A stretch of 64,000 nucleotides of DNA. Origin: Streptomyces olivaceus (GTDB lineage Bacteria > Actinomycetota > Actinomycetes > Streptomycetales > Streptomycetaceae). Made by a program: the position numbers and the translations under genes. The DNA is taken from assembly GCF_000721235.1 (NCBI RefSeq), contig NZ_JOFH01000012.1, positions 120,520-184,519 of the forward strand. The letters run 5' to 3'. Below the pieces are notes generated by a model. That model had not been told where the DNA came from. It saw only the letters and a list, made by a program, of their open reading frames with translations, and made no database searches. Positions 34,278-43,085 of this stretch are shown piece after piece. Within the stretch, counting starts at the first letter, position 1; every line of letters starts with the position of its first letter.

Positions 34278-34673
34278 ATGACCACGCCGCAGAGCACCGA
34301 GCCGCAGCACACCCTGCTGACCGCCGTGGCCCGCCTCGACGAACTGCGGGCCCGCGAGTCCCTCGCCGGATTCGGCAGCGACGACGAGGCACTCGGCCGC
34401 CCCGAGCTGCTTGAACTGCTCGCGCTGAGCGAGGTGGTCGCCCGCAAGGCCGCCTACGGGCGTCAGCTCACCGTCCGCGCCGCCCGCGAGGCCGGGGCGT
34501 CCTGGGCGCAGATCGGGGCGGCGCTCGGCACCAGCAAGCAGGCAGCCTGGGAGGCCCACCTGCGCTGGATCGACGCCCAGGAGGCCGCCCGCGGCCGGCC
34601 CGGGGAGATCGGCTTCGACGCGGCGGACGCGGCCGAGGCGCGCGCCGTCGCGGGCGAACCGGACGGCGGCTGA
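34278..34673 (+). CDS. Small HTH protein, relative of the one at 18103-18651
   Basis: 131 residues. Helical N-terminal half (about 10-65), then a predicted helix-turn-helix (about 72-92, SWAQIGAALGTSKQAAWEAH) and a charged Ala/Glu-rich tail. Function unknown. The HTH pattern SW-x2-IG-x-ALG-x-SKQA is shared with the protein at 18103-18651. No clear ribosome site precedes ATG 34278, suggesting a leaderless or poorly translated mRNA. Confidence 0.78.
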   Translation: MTTPQSTEPQHTLLTAVARLDELRARESLAGFGSDDEALGRPELLELLALSEVVARKAAYGRQLTVRAAREAGASWAQIGAALGTSKQAAWEAHLRWIDAQEAARGRPGEIGFDAADAAEARAVAGEPDGG

Positions 34674-34791
34674 CCCGGCCGGGCCATGCTCGGCCCCGTG
34701 TTCTCCTTCGGGTGCGGCCTCCGCCCTCCCGACCTGCCACGCCGGACCCGTACGGGCCCCGGCGCACCGGAAGCGAAGTGAACGACCCCCT

Positions 34792-35244
34792 GTGCTGAAC
34801 GATCTCGACGAACGCATCGTGCACGCCCTCGCCGAGGACGCCCGCCGCTCCTACGCGGACATCGGGCAGTCGGTCGGCCTCTCCGCGCCCGCCGTGAAAC
34901 GGCGCGTGGACCGCCTGCGCGCCACCGGGGCCATCACCGGCTTCACCGTACGGGTCGACCCCGCCGCGCTCGGCTGGGAGACCGAGGGGTTCGTCGAGAT
35001 CTTCTGCCGCCGCAACACCTCGCCGGAGACCATCCAGCGGGGCCTGGAGCGCTACCAGGAGGTCGTCGCCGCGTCCACCGTCACCGGGGACGCCGACGCG
35101 GTCGCCCAGGTCTTCGCCGCCGACATGCGGCACTTCGAGCGCGTCCTGGAGCGCATCGCCGGGGAACCGTTCGTCGAGCGCACCCGGTCGGTACTGGTGC
35201 TCTCGCCGCTGCTGCGGCGCTTCTCGTCGGGCTCACCCACGTAA
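34792..35244 (+). CDS. Lrp/AsnC family transcriptional regulator
   Basis: 150 residues. The N-terminal AsnC-type HTH (about 1-60: LNDLDERIVHALAEDARRS, then IGQSVGLSAPAVKRRVDRL) is followed by the RAM ligand-binding domain (about 65-145). Lrp/AsnC proteins usually sense amino acids. It lies beside an MFS transporter, an amidase and a flavin amino-acid oxidase, so an amino acid is the likely effector and these genes the likely targets (inference). Confidence 0.92.
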   Translation: MLNDLDERIVHALAEDARRSYADIGQSVGLSAPAVKRRVDRLRATGAITGFTVRVDPAALGWETEGFVEIFCRRNTSPETIQRGLERYQEVVAASTVTGDADAVAQVFAADMRHFERVLERIAGEPFVERTRSVLVLSPLLRRFSSGSPT

Positions 35245-35455
35245 TCCGATGGGCAGGACGTCCGCCGCCGTCTAGGGTCGACGGCATGACCCGACGACAT
35301 TGATCCACCCGCAGAGCCACCTCTGGGCCCACCTGTGAACCCACCTGCGGGTACCGCCGCAGAGCCGCCCGCAGGACCTTTCGTGGTGCCTGTTCCCGAG
35401 GGCCGCCCCGGACGCCGTACCTCCGGTGTCCGATCCGCCCCCTCGGGAAGGCCCC

Positions 35456-36676
35456 ATGACTCTCTCACCCCCGCCCCGGCGTGCCCGCCGCCCCGCCGCC
35501 ACCCGGCGGCTCGCGCGCACGCTGTACGCCTCGGCGTTCTGCGACGAGTTCATCCTGCTCTACCCGGTGTACGCGCTGCTGTTCAGCGACACCGGCCTGT
35601 CCGTCTGGCAGATGGCCTCACTGTTCGCCCTGTGGTCGCTGACCGGCGTGCTCCTGGAGGTGCCCTCCGGCGTCTGGGCCGACGCCGTCTCCAGGCGGCT
35701 GCTGCTGGTCCTCGGCCCGCTGCTCACCGCCACCGGCTTCGCCCTGTGGGTGCTCGTGCCCTCCTACGGCGCCTTCGCGCTCGGCTTCGTGCTGTGGGGC
35801 GCCGGCGGAGCGCTCGGATCCGGCGCGCTGGAGGCGCTGGTCTACGACGAGCTGGAGCGGACCGGCGAGGCCGGGCAGTACGCCCGGCTGATGGGCCGGG
35901 CCCGGGCGCTCGGGATCGCCGCGACCATGACCGCCATGGGTCTGGCCGGTCCGGTGTTCGCCCGGGGCGGCTACCACGCCGTGGGCGCCGCGAGCGTGCT
36001 GGCCTGCCTGGCCGCGGCGGCGGTGGCGACCCGGTTCCCCGAGCACCGCGCCCCTTCCGCGGGCGGCGAGCGCTGGACCGCGACCCTGCGCGCCGGACTC
36101 GCCGAGGCCCGCGCCGACCGGTCCGTGCGCGGCGCCCTGGTGCTCGTACCGGCCGTGACCGCCGTGTGGGGCGCGCTCGACGAGTACACACCGCTGCTGG
36201 CGCTCGAAACCGGCGTGGCGCCCGGCGCGGTGCCCTGGCTGCTGCTGATGATCTGGGCCGGGGCGACGGCCGGCAGCCTGCTGGCCGGGGCCGCGGAGAG
36301 CCTGTCCGCCCACGGCTTCGCCGCCCTGCTCGCCGGGTCCGCGCTCGCCCTGGCCGTGGGCGCCCTGGCCGGCACCCCGGCCGCCCTGGTCCTGGTCGCG
36401 CTCGCCTTCGGCGGATTCCAGCTGGCGACCGTGCTGGCCGACGTCCGCCTCCAGCGGCGTATCGACGACACGGGCCGGGCCACGCTCACCTCGGTCGCGG
36501 GCCTGGGCACCGAGCTGGGCAACCTCGCCACCTACGGCGCCTACGCCGCGGTGGCCACGTACGCCGGGCACGGCACCGCCTTCGCCCTGTCCGCGGTGCC
36601 GTACCTGCTGACGGCCCTGCTGCTGACGGGCGCGGCCCGCGTCGCGGTGCGGGCCGCAGCGGCGAAGAGGAGCTGA
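35456..36676 (+). CDS. MFS transporter
   Basis: 406 residues, 12 hydrophobic segments, inner-membrane carrier. The loop between TM2 and TM3 reads EVPSGVWADAVSRRL, a typical MFS G-x3-D-R/K motif variant. The start ATG 35456 has GGGAAGG. It is placed between the Lrp regulator and the amidase/oxidase pair, so it may export or import a related amine or amide. Substrate unknown. Confidence 0.9.
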   Translation: MTLSPPPRRARRPAATRRLARTLYASAFCDEFILLYPVYALLFSDTGLSVWQMASLFALWSLTGVLLEVPSGVWADAVSRRLLLVLGPLLTATGFALWVLVPSYGAFALGFVLWGAGGALGSGALEALVYDELERTGEAGQYARLMGRARALGIAATMTAMGLAGPVFARGGYHAVGAASVLACLAAAAVATRFPEHRAPSAGGERWTATLRAGLAEARADRSVRGALVLVPAVTAVWGALDEYTPLLALETGVAPGAVPWLLLMIWAGATAGSLLAGAAESLSAHGFAALLAGSALALAVGALAGTPAALVLVALAFGGFQLATVLADVRLQRRIDDTGRATLTSVAGLGTELGNLATYGAYAAVATYAGHGTAFALSAVPYLLTALLLTGAARVAVRAAAAKRS

Positions 36677-36899
36677 GCGCGGGGGCGCGGGGGATGCGGC
36701 GGGTGCCGTGCTCGTGACGAGGGGACGGGCGGGCCCTGAGGCGGGTGCCGGGACGGGGCGCAACGAATCGCCGCGGTCGGCCGGGCGGACGCAATGAACC
36801 GCGCACCGGCGCGCAACGGGTCCTCCTTGTCCGGCCGAGCCCGCCGACCGTACCGTCTATCTCGCCCCCGACCTCCCCTTTCACCGCTGAGGAACACGC

Positions 36900-37688
36900 A
36901 TGCGCACCGCCCTGCTCCAGAGCTCCGGCCGGCCCGGCTCCACCGCCGAGAACCTCAGGGTCCTCGACGAGGCCGCGGGCCGCGCCGCCGCCGCGGGCGC
37001 CGGGCTGCTGGTGACCTCGGAGCTGTTCCTGACCGGGTACGCGATCGGCGACGCCCTCGGTGTCCTCGCCGAACCCGCCGACGGCGACTCGGCCGACGCC
37101 GTCGCGGAGATCGCCGGGCGCCACGGCCTCGCCGTCGCGTACGGCTACCCGGAGCGGGACGGCGAGCACGTCTTCAACTCCGTCCAGCTGATCTCCGCCG
37201 ACGGCGCCCGGCTGGCCGGCCACCGCAAGACCCACCTCTTCGGGTGCTTCGAGCGAGACCACTTCACGCCCGGGGAACAGCCCGTCGCCCAGGCGGAGTT
37301 GAACGGCCTCACCGTCGGCCTGTTGATCTGCTACGACGTGGAGTTCCCGGAGAACGTCCGCGCCCACGCCCTGGCGGGCACGGATCTGCTGCTGGTGCCG
37401 ACCGCCCAGATGCACCCGTTCCAGTTCGTCGCGGAGTCCGTCGTGCCGGTCCGGGCCTTCGAGAACCAGATGTACGTGGCGTACGTCAACCGGGCAGGCC
37501 GCGAGGGCGAGTTGGAGTTCGTCGGGCTGTCCGTGCTCGCCGCACCCGACGGGACCGCCCGGGCCCGCGCCGGACGCGGCGAGGAACTGCTCCTCGCCGA
37601 CGCCGACCCGGCGTTCCTCGCCGCATCCCGCGGGGCCAACCCGTATCTGAGGGACCGCCGTCCGGGCCTCTACGGTTCGCTCGTCTAG
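36900..37688 (+). CDS. Carbon-nitrogen hydrolase (nitrilase superfamily amidase)
   Basis: 262 residues. The catalytic triad is visible: Glu41 in SELFLTGY, Lys110 in HRKTHLF and Cys144 in LLICYDVEFPE. The length fits short amidases that cleave primary amides. It is followed 57 bp later by a flavin amine oxidase related to tryptophan 2-monooxygenase, which forms amides; together they could convert an aromatic amino acid to an arylacetamide and then to the acid. GAGGAA is 6-7 nt before ATG 36900. Confidence 0.9.
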   Translation: MRTALLQSSGRPGSTAENLRVLDEAAGRAAAAGAGLLVTSELFLTGYAIGDALGVLAEPADGDSADAVAEIAGRHGLAVAYGYPERDGEHVFNSVQLISADGARLAGHRKTHLFGCFERDHFTPGEQPVAQAELNGLTVGLLICYDVEFPENVRAHALAGTDLLLVPTAQMHPFQFVAESVVPVRAFENQMYVAYVNRAGREGELEFVGLSVLAAPDGTARARAGRGEELLLADADPAFLAASRGANPYLRDRRPGLYGSLV

Positions 37689-37745
37689 AACCCCGGCCGC
37701 CACGCCCACCACCCGCATCCCGCCCGAGCAAGGAGTCCGTACCCC

Positions 37746-39458
37746 ATGACGTCCACCGTGCCCAACGCGATCGAGCACGCCTCCGGGCGGCAGCCGCCGA
37801 TCACCATGTTCGGGCCGGACTTCCCGTACGCGTACGACGACTTCCTCGCCCACCCCGCCGGACTCGGCCAGGTACCCGCGACCGAGCACGGCGCCGAGGT
37901 CGCGGTGATCGGCGGCGGCCTGTCCGGCATCGTGGCCGCCTACGAGCTGATGAAGATGGGCCTCAAGCCCGTCGTGTACGAGGCGGACCGGATCGGCGGC
38001 CGGCTGCGCACCGTGGGCTTCGACGGCTGCGACCCCTCGCTGCTGGCCGAGATGGGCGCGATGCGCTTCCCGCCGTCCTCCACCGCCCTCCAGCACTACA
38101 TCGACCTGGTGGGCCTGGAGACCCGCCCCTTCCCCAACCCGCTGGCGGAGGCGACCCCTTCGACCGTCGTCGATCTCAAGGGCGAGTCGCACTACGCCGA
38201 GACGCTCGACGACCTGCCGCAGGTCTACCGGGACGTGGCCGACGCCTGGGCGAAGTGCCTGGAGGAGGGCGCCGACTTCTCCGGCATGAACCGCGCCCTG
38301 CGGGAGCGGGACGTCCCCCGCATCCGGGAGATCTGGTCGAAGCTGGTCGAGAAGCTCGACAACCAGACCTTCTACGGCTTCCTCTGCGACTCCGAGGCGT
38401 TCAGGTCCTTCCGGCACCGCGAGATATTCGGGCAGGTCGGCTTCGGCACCGGAGGCTGGGACACCGACTTCCCCAACTCCATCCTGGAGATCCTGCGCGT
38501 CGTCTACACCGAGGCCGACGACCACCACCGCGGCATCGTCGGCGGCTCCCAGCAACTGCCGACCAGGCTCTGGGAACGCGAGCCGGAGAAGACCGTCCAC
38601 TGGCCGCACGGCACCTCGCTGCGGTCCCTGCACGCGGACGGCGAGCCGCGCCCGGCCGTGACCCGGCTGGACCGCACCGCCGGCAACCGCATCACCGTGA
38701 CCGACGCCGACGGCGACATCCGCACCTACCGGGCGGCGGTCTTCACCGCGCAGTCCTGGATGCTGCTCTCCCAGATCGCGTGCGACGACTCGCTCTTCCC
38801 CATCGACCACTGGACCGCGATCGAGCGCACCCACTACATGGAGAGCTCCAAGCTCTTCGTCCCGGTGGACCGCCCCTTCTGGCTGGACAAGGCCGTCGAC
38901 GACAGGGGGAACCCGACGGGCCGGGACGTCATGTCGATGACGCTCACCGACCGGATGACCCGCGGCACCTACCTCCTCGACGACGGCCCGGACCGGCCCG
39001 CCGTCATCTGCCTCTCCTACACCTGGTGCGACGACAGTCTGAAGTGGCTGCCGCTGTCCGCGCACGAGCGGATGGAGGTCATGCTGAAGTCGCTCGGCGA
39101 GATCTACCCGAACGTCGACATCAGGAAGCACGTCATCGGCAACCCGGTGACGGTCTCCTGGGAGAACGAGCCCTGCTTCATGGGCGCGTTCAAGGCCAAC
39201 CTCCCCGGTCACTACCGCTACCAGCGGCGCCTGTTCACCCACTTCATGCAGGAGCGGCTGCCGGAGGACAAGAGGGGCATCTTCCTCGCCGGCGACGACA
39301 TCTCCTGGACGGCCGGCTGGGCCGAGGGCGCCGTCCAGACCGCGCTGAACGCGGTCTGGGGCGTCATGCACCACTTCGGCGGTGAGACCGACGCGGCCAA
39401 CCCCGGTCCGGGCGACCTCTACGACGAGATCGCGCCGGTCGAACTCCCCGAGGACTGA
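37746..39458 (+). CDS. Flavin amine oxidase, amino-acid 2-monooxygenase-like
   Basis: 570 residues. FAD-binding motif VAVIGGGLSGIVAAYEL (about 52-68) and YEADRIGGRLRT follow the fold of monoamine oxidase/L-amino-acid oxidase; the C-terminal FAD contact is FLAGDDISWTAGWAEGAV. Length and layout are close to bacterial tryptophan 2-monooxygenase and phenylalanine 2-monooxygenase, which oxidise and decarboxylate the amino acid to an amide. The amidase just upstream supports that. The exact substrate cannot be read from the sequence. ATG 37746 follows AAGGAG. Confidence 0.88.
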   Translation: MTSTVPNAIEHASGRQPPITMFGPDFPYAYDDFLAHPAGLGQVPATEHGAEVAVIGGGLSGIVAAYELMKMGLKPVVYEADRIGGRLRTVGFDGCDPSLLAEMGAMRFPPSSTALQHYIDLVGLETRPFPNPLAEATPSTVVDLKGESHYAETLDDLPQVYRDVADAWAKCLEEGADFSGMNRALRERDVPRIREIWSKLVEKLDNQTFYGFLCDSEAFRSFRHREIFGQVGFGTGGWDTDFPNSILEILRVVYTEADDHHRGIVGGSQQLPTRLWEREPEKTVHWPHGTSLRSLHADGEPRPAVTRLDRTAGNRITVTDADGDIRTYRAAVFTAQSWMLLSQIACDDSLFPIDHWTAIERTHYMESSKLFVPVDRPFWLDKAVDDRGNPTGRDVMSMTLTDRMTRGTYLLDDGPDRPAVICLSYTWCDDSLKWLPLSAHERMEVMLKSLGEIYPNVDIRKHVIGNPVTVSWENEPCFMGAFKANLPGHYRYQRRLFTHFMQERLPEDKRGIFLAGDDISWTAGWAEGAVQTALNAVWGVMHHFGGETDAANPGPGDLYDEIAPVELPED

Positions 39459-39477
39459 CCCGGGCCGGGGCCTTCCC

Positions 39478-40407
39478 CTAGATCCCGGCCGCCCGCGCCT
39501 TCTCGTACACCTCGGCGGCGACGTCCTTCAGCTCCTCGGCGTCCCGGGTGGTGCTCTGGAGGTCGAGGAGGATCTCGTCGAGACCGAGCCCGGCGTACGC
39601 CGTGAGGTCCTCGACGATCCGGTCGACGCCGCCGTGGAACTCCCGGCGCTCCGCACCGGCGGCGGCCGCGGCGCCGTAGCGGGCGTTGACCCGCAGCGTC
39701 GTCGCGATGGGCTCCGTGCGCCCGCGCTCGGCCGCCAGGTCCCGCAGCTGCCGCAACTGGTCGGCGACGGCCCCGGCGCCGATGCCGGTGGGCATCCAGC
39801 CGTCGGCGCGGTCGACGAGCCGGCGGCGGGCCCGGCCGCTGCTCGCCGCCAGCAGGATCGGGATCGGCCGGGCGGGCTTGGGCCCGACCGCGGCGGACGC
39901 GATCCTCGTGACCTCGCCGTCGTACACCACCGGGTCGGGGCCCCAGACCGCGCGGCACACCCCGATCAGCTCGTCCAGCGCGGCGCCCCGCTCGGCGAAC
40001 GGCCGTACGGACGCCGCCGCGTACTCGTCGTGGGACCACCCCGTGCCGAGGCCCGCCACCACCCGGCCGCCGCTCGCCGCGTCCAGCGTGGCCAGCGACT
40101 TGGCCAGCTGGAAGGGGACGTGCAGCGGGGCGATGAGGACGCTGGTGCCCAGCAGGGCCCGTTCGGTGGCCGCGGCGGCGAGGGTGAGGCTGACCAGCGG
40201 CTCCGCCACACCCCGGTACCCCTCCGGCCAGGGCAGGCCCTCGACGCCGTACAGCCCCTGGGTGGGAGGGTCGGGGAACAGGGCCCGCTCGAAGACCCAC
40301 AGGCTCTCGTACCCCGTCCGTTCGGCGGCGCGGGCCACGTCGGGGATGTCCTTGCCGATGTCGTACTGCCGCATCTGGGGGAGGCCGAGTCCGAGCCGGA
40401 TCGTCAT
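39478..40407 (-). CDS. LLM-class F420-dependent oxidoreductase
   Basis: 309 residues. Luciferase-like (bacterial flavin monooxygenase/F420) TIM barrel: IRLGLGLPQMRQYD, ARAAERTGYESLWVFE, LASSV-type strand variants and LDAASGGRVVAGLGTGW are typical. In actinobacteria this family usually uses F420. It is convergent with the flavin oxidase, with only 19 bp between stops. ATG 40407 has AAGGAGCACCC upstream. Substrate unknown. Confidence 0.88.
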   Translation of the reverse strand: MTIRLGLGLPQMRQYDIGKDIPDVARAAERTGYESLWVFERALFPDPPTQGLYGVEGLPWPEGYRGVAEPLVSLTLAAAATERALLGTSVLIAPLHVPFQLAKSLATLDAASGGRVVAGLGTGWSHDEYAAASVRPFAERGAALDELIGVCRAVWGPDPVVYDGEVTRIASAAVGPKPARPIPILLAASSGRARRRLVDRADGWMPTGIGAGAVADQLRQLRDLAAERGRTEPIATTLRVNARYGAAAAAGAERREFHGGVDRIVEDLTAYAGLGLDEILLDLQSTTRDAEELKDVAAEVYEKARAAGI

Positions 40408-40524
40408 GCCGGGTGCTCCTTCGCGGTCGGGATGCCGGGGGCGGTGCTGCCTGGGCCGCAACCGGCTTCAACGTACAACGACCGGGACGGAGCCGGGGTG
40501 GACGTGCGCGGGGACCGCCGCGGA

Positions 40525-41220
40525 TCAGTCCGGCAGCGGGGTGAGCAGCATGCGGCCCGCGAAGCCCACCGCCGCGTCCAGCCGCTCCGTGAACTCCCCG
40601 GCGACGTCCGGCAGTCGACGCAGCGCCCACAGGGCACGGGCCGCGGACCAGGTGGCGTCGAGGGCGCGCTCAAGGCTCCAGGAGCCGAGCAGATGGGTGA
40701 GCGGGTCGGTGACCCGGAGGAGGTCGGGGCCCGGCAGCAGCTCCTCGCGGACGTGCTCCTCCAGCGCGGCCAGGAGATCGCCCACCCGGTCGAACTCGGC
40801 CTCCAGCTCGACGGGTTCGCAGCCGAGCGTACGACAGGTGTCCACCACGGCGAGCGCGAGATCGTGCCCGACGTGCGCGTTGATGCCCGCCAGCGCGAAC
40901 TGCGGCGGACGTACGCCGGGATGGCGGCGGAACTGGAACAGGGGGCGCCAGCAGGCGGGCGGACGGCGGGCGTCCTCCGCCGCGTCCACGGCGGCGAGGT
41001 AGCGCTCCGCGAACCGCACGTCCAGCGCGGTCGCCGCCGCCACCTCCCCGGGCCGCCCGCCCCGGAGGTGCGGGTGGGCCTCCCGGGTGGCCGCCAGGTA
41101 GACACGGTGGAAGACGGCCACGCCGTCACGGGCGGGCAAAGCCGTGTCGAGGGCGCGCATCCTCGACAGGACCGTGTCCGCCGCCAGGGCGGCCGTCGGG
41201 ACGTGCTCGCAGTGCGCCAT
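40525..41220 (-). CDS. DUF5995-type protein
   Basis: 231 residues, all-helical, no signal peptide. The segment AHVGHDLALAVVDTC with nearby histidines, and LAGINAHVGHD, resemble the DUF5995 family of actinobacterial proteins of unknown function. ATG 41220 is the family-like start; a longer frame to 41370 is low-complexity. It is probably transcribed apart from the LLM gene (117 bp gap). Confidence 0.75.
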   Translation of the reverse strand: MAHCEHVPTAALAADTVLSRMRALDTALPARDGVAVFHRVYLAATREAHPHLRGGRPGEVAAATALDVRFAERYLAAVDAAEDARRPPACWRPLFQFRRHPGVRPPQFALAGINAHVGHDLALAVVDTCRTLGCEPVELEAEFDRVGDLLAALEEHVREELLPGPDLLRVTDPLTHLLGSWSLERALDATWSAARALWALRRLPDVAGEFTERLDAAVGFAGRMLLTPLPD

Positions 41221-41488
41221 GGCGGCAGCGTCGCAGCTGCCGGCCGACGGCAGGGCCGGGGGCCCGACGCTTCCCCAGAACGAGGGAACGACCGCCGCGC
41301 AGGGGGAGGGGAGGGACAGCGAGGGGGAAGCGCGCCTTACGTGTCGGGCTCCGGTGCCCGGCAGGCGCACACCGCCGTACGCCCACGGCCCGGTGCGCTG
41401 CGCCGCGCTCCGCGCTCCGCGTCGATGTGAACGATTGACCGCTCATCTTGTACTTTCCGTTCGGTACGTACATGAACGGAGAGCAAAA

Positions 41489-42904
41489 ATGTCCGGTTTC
41501 GGATGGAAGCTGCATGGAGACGGCAGGACTCTGGGCCCGGGTGAGGTCGTCCGGCCGAACGAGCGGCTCACCTGGACCCGGACGATCGGGCTGGGAGCGC
41601 AGCACGTCGTCTCGATGATCGGCGCCTGTTTCGTCGCCCCGGTCCTCATGGGGCTCGACCCGAGCCTCGGTCTGATGGCCTCGGGGGTGGCGACCCTGCT
41701 GTTCCTGGTCCTCACCCGCGGACGAGTCCCCAGCTACCTCGGCTCCTCGCTCTCCTTCGTCGGCGTCGCCGCCGTCATCGGCAGCCAGGGCGGCGGACCG
41801 GCGGAACTCACCGGTGCCCTGTTCGTCGTGGGGCTCGCCCTGGCCGTGGTCGGTCTCGTGGTCCGGCGCCTGGGCGCCGGGGTGATCCACGCGGTGCTGC
41901 CGCCGGCGGTGACGGGGGCCGTCGTCATGCTGATCGGCTTCAACCTGGCCCCGGTGGCCGCGGGGACCTACTGGCCGCAGGACCAGTGGACGGCGCTGGC
42001 CACCATGCTGTTCACCGGGCTCGCTCTCGTCGTCCTCCGCGGCTTCTGGTCCCGTGTTGCCATCTTCCTCGGCCTGGTCTTCGGCTACCTGCTCTCCTGG
42101 ATCCTCGACCTCGCCCTGGGCAAGATCCACTCCGTCGACGCGACCGGCAAGGTCGTGGACCACTGGCGCCTGGACCTGACGTCCGTCAAGGAGGCCGCCT
42201 GGGTCGGCTTCCCCGACACGCACGCGCCCTCGTTCAGCGCGTCGGCGATCATCGTGGCCCTCCCCGTGCTGATCGCCCTGGTTGCCGAGAACACGGGGCA
42301 CGTCAAGGCGGTCGGCGAGATGACCGGCGACCCCCTCGACGACCAGCTCGGCACCGCCATCGCGGCGGACGGGGCGGCGACGATGGTCTCCACGGTCGCC
42401 GGCGGCCCCGCCACCACCACCTACGCCGAGAACATCGGCGTCATGGCCGCCACGCGCGTGTACTCGACCGCCGCCTACATGTGCGCCGCGTTCGTCGCCC
42501 TGCTCTTCGGCCTGTGCCCGAAGTTCGGCGCGTTCGTCGCCGCCATCCCGGGCGGAGTACTGGGCGGCATCACCGTCATCCTCTACGGCATGATCGGCCT
42601 GCTCGGCGCCCAGATCTGGGTACGCAACAAGGTCGACTTCAGCCAGTCGCTCAACCTGATCCCGGCCGCCGCCGGCGTCATCGTCGGTATCGGCGGAGTG
42701 ACACTGAAGATCACCGACAACTTCGAGCTCAACGGCATCGCCCTGGGCACACTCGTGGTGCTCACCGGCTACCACTCGCTCCGCTGGCTCTCCAGGGCCG
42801 CGGGCACCTCGCAGGGCGGACTCCTCGACGCCGGAACGACGAGCTACGACGACTCGGACACGAGCTATGACGACTCGGACGGGGAAAGCGGAAGGACGGG
42901 CTGA
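41489..42904 (+). CDS. NCS2 uracil/xanthine permease
   Basis: 471 residues, 12-14 membrane segments. NCS2 family signatures are GLGAQHVVSMIGACFVAPVL near the N-terminus, the QGGGPAELTG region and VAENTGHVKAVGEMTG with the glutamate that binds the base. It imports uracil or xanthine with protons. The tail repeats SYDDSD twice (about 452-466). GGAGAG is 5-6 nt before the ATG. It could supply pyrimidine to the salvage side of the pathway encoded at the left end. Confidence 0.9.
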   Translation: MSGFGWKLHGDGRTLGPGEVVRPNERLTWTRTIGLGAQHVVSMIGACFVAPVLMGLDPSLGLMASGVATLLFLVLTRGRVPSYLGSSLSFVGVAAVIGSQGGGPAELTGALFVVGLALAVVGLVVRRLGAGVIHAVLPPAVTGAVVMLIGFNLAPVAAGTYWPQDQWTALATMLFTGLALVVLRGFWSRVAIFLGLVFGYLLSWILDLALGKIHSVDATGKVVDHWRLDLTSVKEAAWVGFPDTHAPSFSASAIIVALPVLIALVAENTGHVKAVGEMTGDPLDDQLGTAIAADGAATMVSTVAGGPATTTYAENIGVMAATRVYSTAAYMCAAFVALLFGLCPKFGAFVAAIPGGVLGGITVILYGMIGLLGAQIWVRNKVDFSQSLNLIPAAAGVIVGIGGVTLKITDNFELNGIALGTLVVLTGYHSLRWLSRAAGTSQGGLLDAGTTSYDDSDTSYDDSDGESGRTG

Positions 42905-43085
42905 CGCCGGAGCAACGTACCGGGAGGCGTCGCGGCTTTCGGGCCCGGCGGCCGGACAACTGAATTCGGGCGCAATAGCGAAGCACTTATGAGGACCCGG
43001 TTGTTCCGGGTCTCTCGGTCTTCTCCTTCTGAAACACTCGGTGTCCACGGAACACCCGTGTTCGCCGAAGAGAGGAAGAAATGCC

